In this document: in pieces, positions 33,075-44,769 of the stretch | Layout: each line of letters starts with the position of its first letter | Position numbering within the stretch: position 1 is the stretch's first letter | Assembly (NCBI GenBank): GCA_023548195.1 | Contig: JAJHZJ010000220.1 | Coordinates: 3,251,870 to 3,315,869, forward strand | DNA length: 64,000 bases | Source of the DNA: Bettongia penicillata ogilbyi | Taxonomy: Eukaryota > Chordata > Mammalia > Diprotodontia > Potoroidae | Direction of reading: 5' to 3' | Position numbers and translations under genes: made by a program | Notes under the pieces: generated by a model | Database searches by the model: none | Seen by the model: the letters and a program-made list of their open reading frames with translations, nothing else | What the model was told of the DNA's origin: nothing

Positions 33075-36069
33075 ATGAAGGGAAAGGCATAGAGAGTAAT
33101 CATAATTGTGATTGAGAAGGGGATGAACACTCCCATAAAACGAACACAAATAACAGAATGGATTAAAAACCATAATCCAGCAACATGTTGTTTATAAGAA
33201 ACACATTTGAAATGGGGGCATACACACAGGTTAAAGGCAAAAGGAGGGAGCAGAATATTTTGTGCTTCACCTGATGTAAAAAAAGCAGGGGTTGCTATCC
33301 TAATCTCGCACAAAGGAAAAGATCTAATCAAAAGATATAAGGAAAGAATATCTGTCCTGCTAAAAGGCACCGTAGACAAAGAAGTGATTTCATTACTAAA
33401 CATATATGCTCCAAGTGGTATAGCATCCAGATTCTTAGAGGAGAAGTTAAGGGAGTTACTGGCAGAAATAATCAGCAAAACTATACTAGTGGGGGAACTC
33501 AACCTCTCCCTCTCTGAAATTGAAAAATCTAACCTCAAAATAAACAAGAAAGAAATTAAGGTGGCGAATGGAACTCTGGATAAGGGTGATATGACAGGTC
33601 TCTGGAGAAAATTGAACAGGGATAGATAGGAATATACCTTTTTCTCAGTGGTACATGTCACATACACAAAAATTGACTATGAACTAGGCCATAAAAATCT
33701 CACAGTCCAATACAGAAAAGCAGAGATAGTCAATACATCCTTCTCAGATCATAATGCAATAAAACTTATATATATATATATATATATATAAAATCAAAGG
33801 CCATGGAAATGTAAACCAAAAATTAATTTGAAACTAAACAATCTAATCCTAAAGAACGAGTGGGTTAAACAACAAGTCATAGAAACCATCAACAACTTCA
33901 TTCAAGAGAATAACGATAATAAGAAAACCTAACAAATCTTATGGGATACTGAAAAAAACAGTTCTTAGGAGAAGTTTTAGATCTTTGAATGCATACATAA
34001 ATAAAACAGAGAAAGAGGAGATCAGTGAATTGGGCATGCAGCTAAAAAAGCTCAACTAAGAACAAATTGAAAATCCTCAAGTAAATATCAAATTAGAAAA
34101 ACTGAAAAGCAAAGGAGATATTAATAAAATTGCAATGAACAAAACTATTAAACTAATAAATAAAGCTGAGTTGGATTTATGAATAAAACAATAAAATTGA
34201 TAAACTTTTGGTCAACTTGATTAATACAAAATAAAGAATGAAACCAAATTACCAATATGAAAAGTGAAAAGAGTGAACTCACCTCCAATGAGGAGGAAAT
34301 TAAAACAATAATTATAAATTACATTGCCCAACTGCATGGCCATAAATGGGACAATCTAAATGAGATGGACTTTTTTTCAAGAAAATATCAATTGCCCGGA
34401 CTAATAGAAGAAGAAATTGAGTAGTTAAATAACATTCTCTCAGAAAAAGAAATTGAACAAGTCATAAATAAACTCTCTAGAAAAAAAAAAAAACCTTCAG
34501 GGTCAGATGGGTTTACAAGTGAATTCTATCAAACATTTAAAGAATAGTTACTTCCAATACTATACAGACTATTTGGGAAAATTCCTGAAGAAGAAGCACT
34601 ACCAAATTATTTTTATGATATAGATATGGTACTGATACCTAAACCAGGAAAAGTCTAACTACAGAAAGAAAGTTATAGACCAATTTCTCTAATGAATATA
34701 GATGCAAAAGTTTTAAATAAGATATTCTCAAAAGGAATACAGCAACTAAGCATGAGAATAACACATTATGATCTGGTAGGATTCATACCAGGAATGCAAG
34801 GCTGGTTCTATATTAGGAAAACAACTAGCATTATCTATCATATCAACAACAAAATTGACAGAAATCATATGATTTTCTTAATAGAAGCAGAAAAACGCTT
34901 TTGACAAAATACAGTACCCATTCCTATTAAAAACACTGGAGAGCATAGGAATAAATGGAACTTTCCACAAAATATTAAGCATCAGCATGCATTATATGCA
35001 ACTAGGTCAAGCTAGATGCATTTCCAATAACATTGGAGGTAAAACAAGTATGTTCATTATCACCACTGTTATTTAATATGGTATTAGAACTGCTAGCTAT
35101 AGTAGTAAGAGAAGAAAAAGAAATTGAAGTAATGAGAAAATGCAAAGAAGAAACTAAGTTATCACTTGTTGCAGATGATATGATGATATACTTAGGGAAT
35201 CCCAGAGAATGAAGTGAAAAACTACTTGAAATAAAAACAATTTTGGCAAAGATTCAGGTTACAAAATAAACTCACATAAGTCATCTGCATTTCTATATAT
35301 TACTAACAAAGAACAATGGCAAGAGATAGAAAGAGAAATCCTGGTTAAAGGTGCAGTAAATACTATAAAATATCTGGAAATCTACTTGCCAAAACAAACC
35401 CAAGGACTATATGTGCACAATTACAAAAAAAACCTTTTGTACAAGTCAAGTCAGATCTAAGTAAGTGAAAAAATATGTGTTGCTCACAGGTAGATGAAGG
35501 TAATATAATACAAGTAACAATTCTACCTAAATTGATTAGCATATTCATAATATAACAAACTATGAGAAAATTATTTTCTAGAGCTAGAAAAAATATTGTT
35601 AAAATTTATCTGGAAGAACAAAAGTTCCAGAATATGAAGGAAACTAATGAAAAGAAATGCTAGGGAAGGTAATCTAACACTAACAGATCTCAAATTTTCA
35701 TATAAAGCAGGAATCCTCAAAATCACTTTGTATTGGCTAAGAAAATGTGGGGTAGATCAGTTCAGTAGGTTAGGTACTCAAGACAGAGTAGGCAATGAAT
35801 ATAGCAATCTACTGTTTGATAAACTCAAGGATCCCAGCTTTTGAGACAAGAACTCACTGTCTGAGAAAAATTTCTGGGTAAATTGGATGATGGTATGGTA
35901 GAAACTCAGCAGAGATCAATACCTGGCACCATACACAAGAATGAAGTCCAAATGGATACATGATCTAGGTATAAAGATTAATACCGTAAATAAATTAGGG
36001 GAGCAAGGAATATTGCATTTGTCAGATTTATGGATGATGGAGAAATTTATGATGCAATGAGAGAGGGGG

Positions 36070-36137
<68 letters not shown>

Positions 36138-36970
36138 TATGAAGTGCAAAACAGTTAATTCTGATTACATTAAATTGAAAAGTTTTTTTTCACAAACAAA
36201 CCCAGTGCAAATAAGGTTACTAGGGAAGCAGAAAAATGGGAAAGAATTTTTGCAACTAGTGTCTGTGATAAAGGCCTCATTTCTAAAATATTTAGAGAAT
36301 CGAGTCAAATGTATCAGAATACAAGTCATTCCCCAATTTATAAATGGTCAAAAGATATGAAGAGGAAATTTTCAGAGGAAGAAATTAAAGCTATCTATAA
36401 TAATATGAAGAAATGCTTTAAATCACTATTGATTAGAGGGATGTAAATCAAAACAGCTCTAAGGTACCACATGACAACTATCTGATTGGCTAACATGGAA
36501 AACAGGAAGATGATAAATGTTGGAGAAGATGTGAGAGAGTTGGAACACTAATTCATTGTTGGTGGAGCTATGACCTGATCCCACCTTTGTGGAGAGGAAT
36601 TTGGAGGTAAATTCAAAGGGCTACAAAAATGTGCATATCCTTCAACCCAGTCATATCACTCCTGAGACTCTATCCCAAAAAGATCATGGAAGTAGGAAAG
36701 GGTCCCACATGTACAATGATATTTATAACAGCTCTTTTTGTGGTGGCCAAATTCTGGAAATCAAGGGGATTCCCATTCACTGGGGAATGGCTGAACAAGT
36801 TGTGGTATATGAATGTAATGGAATACTATTGTGCTGTGAGAAAGGATGAATAGGAAGATTTCAGAGAAGCCTGGAATGAGTTATATGAACTGATGCTAAG
36901 TGAAAGGAGCAGAACGAGGAGAATTTTGTACATAGCAATAGTGTGCAAGGAATTTTTTCTTGTAGACTTA
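33075..36970 (+). pseudogene. L1 ORF2 pseudogene, copy C
   Basis: The endonuclease start is near 33075 (PIKRTQITEWIKNHNPATCCL-like, then 33207-33629 open as KAGVAILISHKGKDLIKRYKE and VISLLNIYAPSGIASRFLEEKL). Reverse transcriptase pieces are at 34692-34904 ([13 protein letters not shown]) and about 35150 ([19 protein letters not shown] box). The C-terminal part is at 36589-36853 (SLLRLYPKKIMEVGKGPTCT, FTGEWLNKLWYMNVMEYYCAVRKDE). A perfect (GA)n expansion interrupts it at 36070-36133. Numerous stops make it non-functional. Confidence 0.92.
36070..36133. repeat. (GA)n microsatellite inside L1 copy C ORF2
   Basis: Perfect GA run of about 64 bases, preceded by a G-rich stretch, sitting where other L1 copies read CAAGGGATATAGAATATTATGAA. 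Confidence 0.98.
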
Positions 36971-37365
36971 ACACTTCATTGAAATGCATGGACTTAAAAA
37001 GATTTCCATTGGCCTGTTAAGGTAAAACATTCTACACCCAGAGACAGAAATATGGAATTGGATTCCGGAGAGAAACAGATCGTTTTCTCTCCTTTTATGT
37101 TATGTTTTGTTTTGTTTTATGGTTTCCCCTGATTCTTTTTAATTCTTCTATGCAGCATGCACTTAATAGCAATGTGTGTGTCCAACCTACATAAGATTCT
37201 ATGCCATCTCAGGCAGGGATTGGGGATGTAAGGAGGAATAAGGGGGAGGGAGTGAAAAAAAAATCTAAGTCATATGAAAGTGATTATCGAACACAGAAAA
37301 CAAATGAAATTATTCAATTAAAAAAATCTTAATCTAATACGCTCTTCTCTACGTTGCAATGCTTC

Positions 37366-37451
37366 AAACAGCACAAAAGCACTTCATTTATGCTTTTAAT
37401 TCTCCGTACTCCCTTCTCCTCCACAATAGAGTTTTAAACTTCATTTTTCTG
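37366..37451 (-). mobile_element. Fragment of an ORF2-less L1 derivative, antisense
   Basis: On the minus strand, AAAACTCTATTGTGGAGGAGAAGGGAG is the L1 ORF1-ORF2 spacer (compare 33016-33045). It is followed by AGCATAAATGAAGTGCTTTTGTGCTGT, which is the same joint seen in copy E at about 38556-38600. The fragment is short and its edges are approximate. Confidence 0.6.
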
Positions 37452-37624
37452 GTGGCAAAAAGCAAACAAACAACCAAAAATCTGATACCTAAAAAGACTC
37501 TAAATACCTTCTCTATTGTCACATGCTTAGTTAATGAACTGAGATTAGAACTGCAGGTGTTGAGTGACTCAGTGAACCTGGCAACAAGAAGATTAGTAAA
37601 AGATTAGTAAAAAATTCATCTAAG

Positions 37625-37750
37625 GTGCTTATTAGGTTTCTCATCATTTTTAACTGTAAATGAAGATAACTATCTTCCCAGGCTTATTTTGAGCATCAAA
37701 TGATACATTAGTTTTATAATGTATAGCAAAGTGCTTAGTTTACACTATAT
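37625..37750 (+). mobile_element. SINE 3'-half remnant
   Basis: TTCTCATCATTTTTAACTGTAAATGAAGATAA, TTATTTTGAGCATCAAATGATA and AATGTATAGCAAAGTGCTTAG follow the 3' part of the SINE at 17325-17525. Confidence 0.55.
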
Positions 37751-37760
37751 ATTAAAATCC

Positions 37761-37850
37761 TTCCTTCGTTCGTTCGTTCATTCGTTCGTTCCTTCCTTCC
37801 TTCCTTCCTTCCTTCCTTCTTCCTTCTTCCTTCTTTCCTTCTTCCTTCTG
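37761..37850. repeat. (TTCC)n/(TTCG)n microsatellite
   Basis: TTCG/TTCA units followed by TTCC units and TTCTTCC variants, just downstream of the SINE remnant. Confidence 0.97.
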
Positions 37851-38084
37851 AATTCTAGTGAAAAGATTTTTTCGGCCCACAAATAGGACTTCTTTTTAGA
37901 TTTAATATCTTTTTTTACATTACTATAAACTTTTATTTTCAATTTGCCATGTAAGTTAATATAAAGTATATTTCACAATGTAAATTATTTCATCATTAAG
38001 TTCTCCTTGGATTTACTATTTATTGATTAAAAGTTTGGTTATTCTATTATTAATTAGAATATATTTCTTATTTTTATTATTAAT

Positions 38085-41080
38085 TTATTTGTTTTCAGTG
38101 TTTTACAATCACTTCCGTATATCTTAGATATTTCCCTTCCCCCCTACCTCCTCATGGCATATACCTGACATGGCATAAAATTTTACATAAGACCTACACA
38201 TGTCTTCCTATTAAATACATTTTCACCTTACTCATGATGCCAAGAAGAATTACAATGAATGGGAGAAATCCTAAAACAAACCAAAATGTGATACAAAAGA
38301 AAATGATCTGCTTCATTCTGCAATCAAATTCCATAGTCCTTTTTCTGGATATGGATGCCATTTTGCCTTAAGAGACCATTGTGAATTTTTTAAGTCCTTG
38401 CATTGCAATGAAGTACTAAGTGTACCAGAAAAATTTCTCACACACTGTGGTTGTTGTTGTGTGCAGATTTCTCCTGGTTCTGCTCCTTTCACTCAGCATC
38501 AGTTCAAATAAGTCTTTCCAGCCCTCTCTGAAGTCTTCCTGTTTACCATTTCCTATAGCACAAAAGCATTTCACTTATGATTTTAGTTCTCCCTATACGC
38601 TTCCCTTCTACAACAGATTTTTAATTTTTGACCACAGCCTCCTTCAGTCTTCCATTATTCTTTCATCCTCCCTCCCTTTTAATCCCTTTTCCCTTACTAC
38701 TTTTTCTCCTCCTTTTTTTCCCCTCCCTTTCCTTTCCCCCTTCCCCTCTTAGTGTCTATATAGACATATAGGAATAGGCATTTCTATACTTGGCTGAATT
38801 TTTTATACTCTCCTTGAATCCAATCAGATAAAAGTACCTCTCCAACAATGCTCATTTCCCTCCCCTCTTTCCTCTACTGAAATATATTTTTATGCCTCTT
38901 CTTGTGATAGAATTTATTTTTTTCTGCCTCCTCCTTTTCACATCACCTGTTAAAATTCCTTGCACCCTTAAATCACATTTGTTATCATCACATCATTTAC
39001 TTTATACCTACTCCCTCTATCTATATGTATATATCCCTTCTATATTTCATATTAAATATACAACTCTTAAGATTAAAAAGCATCATCTTCCTTATAGGGA
39101 TATAAACAGTTTGCCCATACTGAGTAACAAGTTTTCTTTTTTACTGTTTACCTTTTAATGCTTGTCTTGATACTTGCATTTGAAGATCAGATTTTCTATT
39201 GAGTTCTGGCCTTTTCATCAGGAAGTTCTATGAATCCCTTATTTCATTAAATATCTATTTCCTTGCCTGAAGCATAATACTAAAATTTACTGGGTAATTA
39301 ATCCTCAGTTGGAGTGACATCTCTTTTGCCTTACAGAATATCATATTCCAGCTCCTTCAATCTTTTAATGTAGATGTTGCAAACTCCCGTGTGATACTGA
39401 CTGCAGCTTCTCAGTGTTCAAATTGTTTCTTTCAGACTACCTGCAGTATTTCTACTTACTCAATAGTTATGGAATTTGGCAAAGATGTTCCTTGGTATTT
39501 TTAGCTTGGCATCTTTTTTGAGGGGTTAAGCAGTAGAATCTTTCAATGATTATTTTGCCCTCTGGGTCTAGTAATTCTAGGCAATTTTCCTCAATGATAT
39601 CTTAGATGATATTGTCTGGGCTCTTACTTTTATCATGACTTTCTGGTAGACCAATAATCCTTGTATTTTTATCTCCTGGTTCTATTTTCAAGGTCAATTG
39701 CTTTTCTAATTAGCTATTTTACATTTTCTTATCTTTTCATTCTTTAGATTCTGTTTGACTGATTCTTGATGTCTCATAGATTCATTAGCTTCTACTTGTC
39801 CAATTCTATTTTTTTATCAAATTATTTTCTTCAATTAACATTTACATCTCCTTCTCCACCTGTCCAGTTGTTCCTTTTAAAGAGTTATTTTGTGTTGTTA
39901 GATTTCATGCTTCCTTTCCCATTTCTCCAATTGTCCTTTTAAATTCTTCTCTGATTTTTTTTTTATATTTTTAAAGTCATTGGTCAGTTATTCTTCTATT
40001 TTTTCTAAGTTGGGCTTTAAAATACTTTCTGAGCTCTTCCAAAGAAGGCTCTGTGTGCTTCTGATCAGTTCATATTCCCTTCTCAAGTTTCAGGTGACAG
40101 TACAGTCTCAATGCTGCTCTTTGGTATTTGTGTTTTGTTACTTGTTCCTATAGAAAGATTCTATGATCTTTTCTTTTCTGCTTTGCTTCTTACTAAGGAC
40201 AATAACCATTTTCCTGGCTTTTAAAGTCAATCAGTGTTTCTGTTGCACAGGGAGCTCTGTCCCACATTTTCTGTGCCTAAAACTTGAAACTCTGCATGTT
40301 GGAGCCTCTGGTCTTTTCAGCTAGAAGCTAAAATACTGCAGCTTACCTGGTGCTGAGCTGGCTGGTGTTGGAAAATAGAAGTCAGGGGATTTCTTTTTGG
40401 ACTTCCTTACAGTTGCCCTGGAGCTAGCTCATTACATGTTGTGGAGTGGTGGTCTCGCTCCAGGAGGTCTCCTCTGCTGAGCTAGATCATAGACAAGCTC
40501 AGCAGATCGTGTCTTCTCCTGATGCTCCTGGGGTGCTGAAGTACACCTGGGATCCTGTTCTTGGTGATTGTGGGACTCCAACCACCTGGGGTCTCTGAAT
40601 CTCCTGCTGGTTTGTTGAGATGGGCCTGTCTGGGCCACCTATGGTCCTGAGCTGATCCCCTTCTGCCATAACAAAAGGGACCCTCCTTAGCGATTTTCCT
40701 AGCCTCATGCGGTAGGAGACTGTTTGTCCCTTGTGTTGATCCCGCTGTTCCAGGATTTTTCTGGGGAAATATTTTATGGTTGTTTTAAATTCAACAAGGG
40801 AAGGGGGAGAGAATTTACCAATCAACCCTCGCCATTTTGGCTCCCATAAGTTCAAGTAGGTGACTTACTAACATTTAATCTGTGGGTTGATATTCTCAGT
40901 ATCAGCTGCTGCAGATGCCTGGGACTCCAAGACTCTCACTCTCTTGGTTCTGCTGGACTCATGTCCTGGGCTGATATGGGCTGAGATTCCCCACTGTGAT
41001 GGACACACAGGTACAGTCTGTGTTCTGTGCACTGTGTCTAGAATACATTTCTTTCTGCAGAGTTACAAATGGAAAAAAAA
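38085..41080 (-). mobile_element. LINE-1 copy E, minus strand, lacking almost all of ORF2
   Basis: Minus-strand L1 with a 5' untranslated region (from about 41080; GGAGCCAAAATGGC-like core near 40845), an ORF1 remnant (about 40200-39180) and the spacer up to about 38600. A joint directly to the last ~480 bases of L1 then follows: end of ORF2 (AGGAAGACTTCAGAGAGGGCTGG, AGTGAAAGGAGCAG) and the 3' untranslated region, ending in the CAAATAAAT tail at 38085. About 3.7 kb of ORF2 is absent compared with copy C. The same joint occurs at 37366-37451. ORF1 resembles copies C and D and not the HAL1-like elements. Confidence 0.85.
39180..40200 (-). pseudogene. L1 ORF1 pseudogene, copy E
   Basis: Minus-strand ORF1 remnant, starting near LSKKQSRKEKIIESFYRN-like sequence (about 40195). 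It runs through a coiled coil (about 40050-39790) and an RRM/C-terminal region near 39650-39350 (ITRIIGLPESHDK-like, then GLPTLKD..GIWYSVRQKR), with stops. The N-terminus matches that of copy C. Confidence 0.82.
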
Positions 41081-42015
41081 CTAAACTACTCCAAAAGAAC
41101 TCCTTATATATTTAAACCTAAGAATCAGAATGTATTGCTAGGGATGGAAATAACATAAAATTGATATCAGTTTAAAATAACAACTACCGTATACTCTAAT
41201 TGTATCATACTACTAATGTTAATTTCACTGACACGGAAGAGGTAGCTAAAACATCAAGAGTCTATGTCACTCATTTTTTGAGGATTCATACCTGATTCTC
41301 AAAAATCTGAATGTGATGTTATTAATATTCTTTCCTAAATTGTCAAAAGGAAATGTAACTCAGTCTTGAGAGTGCAAGCCTAGTTAATACCTCCACTCCC
41401 AGCCTTGTCTTTTCTATGGCCTTATTAACTTCCATCCATTTGTGATTCAAAAATGGTGACATTAAAGAGAAACTTCTACAAATGTAAGCTTTTTAAATAA
41501 ATGACCTTCGTATGCAAATCCACAAGACAAATTTGGTATTTGAACTGAGACTGAAATAACAAATTAAAACAGGGTGGTGTCTGCTACACCAGGCATACAA
41601 ACAAACAGTCTGTTAAGATTTCAATTTTATACCACTGTCCCAAAAAGTTAGCATTGTATAAGAAGGAAAAAAGAATCACATGTTCCTCAATGGAGCACTG
41701 TAGAATATATTGGCACTTATTTAATAGATTGAATACAAAAATAAAGTTCTGTTTTCTATTTACATTGAGATTCATTGCAGTGAGAACCATAATGATAAAA
41801 AAATTTATTAAATATTCACATGAACAACTAAACCAGATTACATTTATAACTCTTTACAGTAACTTATTCTGAATTGGTTATTTCAGAATTTATGGTCCTT
41901 AAAAGTTAAGGGGACTCTTTTTTTGTATATATTACTCTATCCATTCCAAAATAAGAAGACCCTCCAGTTACATTGTACATGAATGTGATATACCTTAAAT
42001 TTCATTTCTAAAACT
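41081..42015. other. No gene seen
   Basis: AT-rich unique sequence; small open frames of 60-72 codons overlap on both strands and have no motif. Confidence 0.5.
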
Positions 42016-42215
42016 TATGTTTTACTTTTTATAAAGTATTTTCACATTCCTAATTTAATTAATTATTAAAACAATACATTGTTACAGGTAGTTCAAGACC
42101 ACTTCATTTTAAATATTAGGAAATGAAGATTTCAGAAACACTATGTTATTTGATGAGGGATACATAGATATTAAAAAAACTGAGGCTTGACTCAAATCCT
42201 CTTTCTGTCCCTAAA
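42016..42215 (+). mobile_element. MIR/THER-like SINE remnant
   Basis: TATAAAGTATTTTCACATTCCTAATTTAAT, CATTTTAAATATTAGGAAATGAAGATTTCAG, GGCTTGACTCAAATCCTCTTTCTG follows the MIR/THER order, diverged. Confidence 0.55.
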
Positions 42216-42559
42216 TTTGTATGCTCTTCTGTCACATATAAAGACAGAAGTGACTTTAAATAAAATTGAAGATAACTTGTTAAGGACAGCACAATTAAAG
42301 ATGACTTTTGTGGTGAAAAATATGGTGCAAGCCATACATATTAATTCCAAAGCTTTGATATGTACAAAGTGTTTATTTATTTTGACTATTTATTCATCAT
42401 TCTCTCTTCTAAAGTTCTCCGGATGATGATATTGGCACTAGTTCAGGCAATCTCTGGGGTTGCCTGTTATCATTGTCATTGCTCTTTCCAACATTGCTGC
42501 AAGGTACCATACTTTCTTCTTGCCTCCAATTCCTGATTCTCTTTGAAGAAATTGGATCC

Positions 42560-42712
42560 ATCACAACTCTGTGATAGGTGTTGTTATTTTCACCATTTAA
42601 CAATTACAGACTCTACAGAAAGTAAGGATCCAAGGTCAGATTTTAATTTAGATCTTCTTACCTCAAGATCTGGTTCTCTATCTACTTTGCCACCGGTTGG
42701 CCAATGGGAGAT
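42560..42712 (+). mobile_element. MIR/THER-like SINE remnant
   Basis: GTGATAGGTGTTGTTATTTTCACCATTTAACAATTACAGACTCTACAGAAAG, GATCCAAGGTCAGATTTTAATTTAGATCTTCTTACCTCAAG and TCTCTATCTACTTTGCCACC match the SINE 3' half, well ordered. Confidence 0.65.
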
Positions 42713-43150
42713 AAAGGAGACAATGGGTCAGTAGTTATAAATATACAACTCTTGATGCAAATGCTATTCTAGGTTAGTATTAAAAAAAAAAAACCTGGGT
42801 TCAACAGGGTCACAAAGGACATGGAGATAGATTTACCCATGGAGAGGGTATATGTGAAGGTGGAAAATGATTATTTATCTATATATGTCTACACCTATAT
42901 AATCTTTATTTTTATTAAATTTTACTTGAAATTTAACTTTTTTATCTATTATTTTAAACTTCATTTTAAGAAGATGAATCTTGAGTTACCTGGAATAAAG
43001 AAAATGATATCAGTAAACACCTGCATTATATACAGTGAATATATACCAGAAACAGAGGTCATTTTGTCACAATTAATGTGGCAGAAGAACATAATATAAG
43101 AGATTTAGTAGGGAGAAAATAACTCTATTTGTCTAGAACATTTAAAAGAT
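42713..43150. other. No gene seen
   Basis: AT-rich, with a 92-codon frame (42821-43099) rich in hydrophobic and aromatic residues that shows no motif and no start context; treated as chance. Confidence 0.5.
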
Positions 43151-43273
43151 GAGAAAAATATTGTGTAATAAGAGTAGAAAGGGAAATGACATCGAAATTA
43201 TACAATAGTAGTAAATATAAAGTTCTATAGTAAAATAAAAGAAAATACCTCTGAAAGCTTTCTATGAAGCCAA
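43151..43273 (+). repeat. Source segment of a 122-bp interspersed duplication
   Basis: Bases 43151-43273 recur at 45417-45538 in the same orientation with one substitution and one A-run length change. The match ends sharply at GAAGCCAA on both sides. Here the segment continues smoothly into surrounding unique DNA, while the second copy breaks an L1, so this one is the likely source. Confidence 0.97.
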
Positions 43274-44221
43274 GGTACGAAGTGATGAGGTCGTTATGAT
43301 ATTATGCAAATAATAATAACCTGAACTTGAGTGGTGATTGTTTCAGTGGAGGAAAAGGAATGAATGTAAAGATCTTTGCAGATTCAGAAATGTTAGCACT
43401 TGGTACTTGGCTAGATTTACTAAGAGAGGAAAAATTAAGAGTCAATAAAAACTCTGAGGTTCAATGTCTGGGTAAATAGTAATATAGTGATACCATGAAG
43501 AGAACTAGACAAGTTGGGAGGAAAGAAATCGTTTTGATGAAAAGAAGGCAAGTCTTGTTTAGAACATGTTGAATATTTATTGAAATTTCCAAAAGTCATT
43601 TAGAAATATTTTGTGAAATCCTAGGAGTGAATGATATTGTGTGCATAGATTTTAGTATGTGTGTGTATGCATGTGAGTGTCTGTATATGTGTGTGTGCAT
43701 ATATATATATATATATACATGTATCTATGTATATATGCATGCAAATACCTATTATGTATGTGTATGTACATATGCATATGGCATAGATTTTCTTTTTATA
43801 AAAAATAATTGAAAACAAGGAAGTGATAAAAAAAGAAAACAAAGATTTAGTGTGAAAAAATAAAAAGAGGACTGAGAAGGAAACCTTAGGAAAGAGCTAC
43901 AGAAAAAGGAAAGGAACAAGAGAACAGAAAGAAAATTATTGAAACAGGAAAAGAGAAAAAGGAGTGTTCAGAGAGAATAAAGAAAGGGGAAAAATGCCAT
44001 GGAAGTCGAAAAAAGAGAGACTATCAATAAGAGATTTATCGATGTTGTCAGATGTAGAAAATCATTGATATTCTTGGAGAAAACAATTTCAGAAGTGAAA
44101 TCTGATTAAAATCTAAGTTGCAAGGAGGTGAGGAGTATACAGTGAGGAAACGGAGAGAGTAGTAGAGAATTGTAAGAAGATAGAATGGCTTATGAATATT
44201 TGCAATTTTTCTCTATTTTAA
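43274..44221. other. No gene seen; TG/TA microsatellite at about 43655-43790
   Basis: Contains an imperfect ATGTGTG/TATA repeat and a purine-rich stretch (about 43800-44180) dominated by GAAA and AGAG. No reading frame can be supported. Confidence 0.6.
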
Positions 44222-44640
44222 AATTATTGATTAATAAATTAATTTTTAATTTTCACCATTCACTTTCCTAAAATTTTGAGATCAAAATATTCTCCCCATC
44301 TTTTTCCTGCCACCACCACAAGACGGCATGCAATCTGATGCAAACTCTACATATACATTCTTATTAAACATATTTCTACATTAGTCATATCCAAAGAATT
44401 AGAATCAACAACAAGAAAGGAGAAACAAAAAAAAAATTAAATGAGAAAAAGTGCAAATAGTGTCTTTTAATTTGTATTTACACTCCACAGTTATTTTCTG
44501 TATGTGAATGGTATTTTCCATCAAGAAATTTGGGGATGTCTCACATCATTGCATGGCTAAGCAGAGATAAATTTACCAAAATTAGTCATCTCACAATGTG
44601 ACTCCTACTGTGTACAGAACAAGCTGGGCTTGTTCCCTCA
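44222..44640 (-). mobile_element. Old L1 3'-end fragment (copy H), antisense
   Basis: The minus strand carries the L1 3' untranslated region: GGCATGC, ACTCTACATATACATTCTTATTAAACATATTTCTACATTAGTCAT on the plus strand is the same order as 54180-54240, followed by CCACAGTTATTTTCTGTATGTGAATGG. It is more diverged than the other 3' ends. Confidence 0.75.
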
Positions 44641-44769
44641 GGGCACAGTGTCTGTAGGGGGATGGATTAATCTGAGCTTCCTATGCTTACTCATTCAGGA
44701 GCATCTGTAACAACCACAATCTCCAGCCTCAGATTTGTCTGATCGTGACTGAACTCTTTTAGAAAGGAG

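Larger units (their letters stand above)
28924..37324 (+). mobile_element. LINE-1 copy C, full-length but dead, split by HJURP retrocopy
   Basis: Begins with the L1 5' motif AGAGCCAAGATGGCAGAG at about 28930 and ends at an A-rich tail near 37324. Flanked by an 11-base target-site duplication with one mismatch (AATCTAAATCT at 28913-28923; AATCTTAATCT at 37325-37335). In order: 5' untranslated region (to 29580), ORF1 remnant, spacer, ORF2 remnant and 3' untranslated region (ATGTTATGTTTTGTTTTG near 37095). A 1.9-kb HJURP pseudogene sits in the ORF1-ORF2 spacer (30642-32553). Without it and its extra duplication the L1 is about 6.5 kb, a normal full length. Its ORF1 N-terminus (MSKKQ) differs from that of the HAL1-like elements, so it belongs to another L1 lineage. 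Confidence 0.93.

Noticed and set aside
33017..33667. 216-codon minus-strand frame, the longest after ORF1
   Set aside because: It is antisense to the L1 copy C endonuclease region and spacer; the sense strand has the real similarity (IYAPSGIASRF, AGVAILIS).
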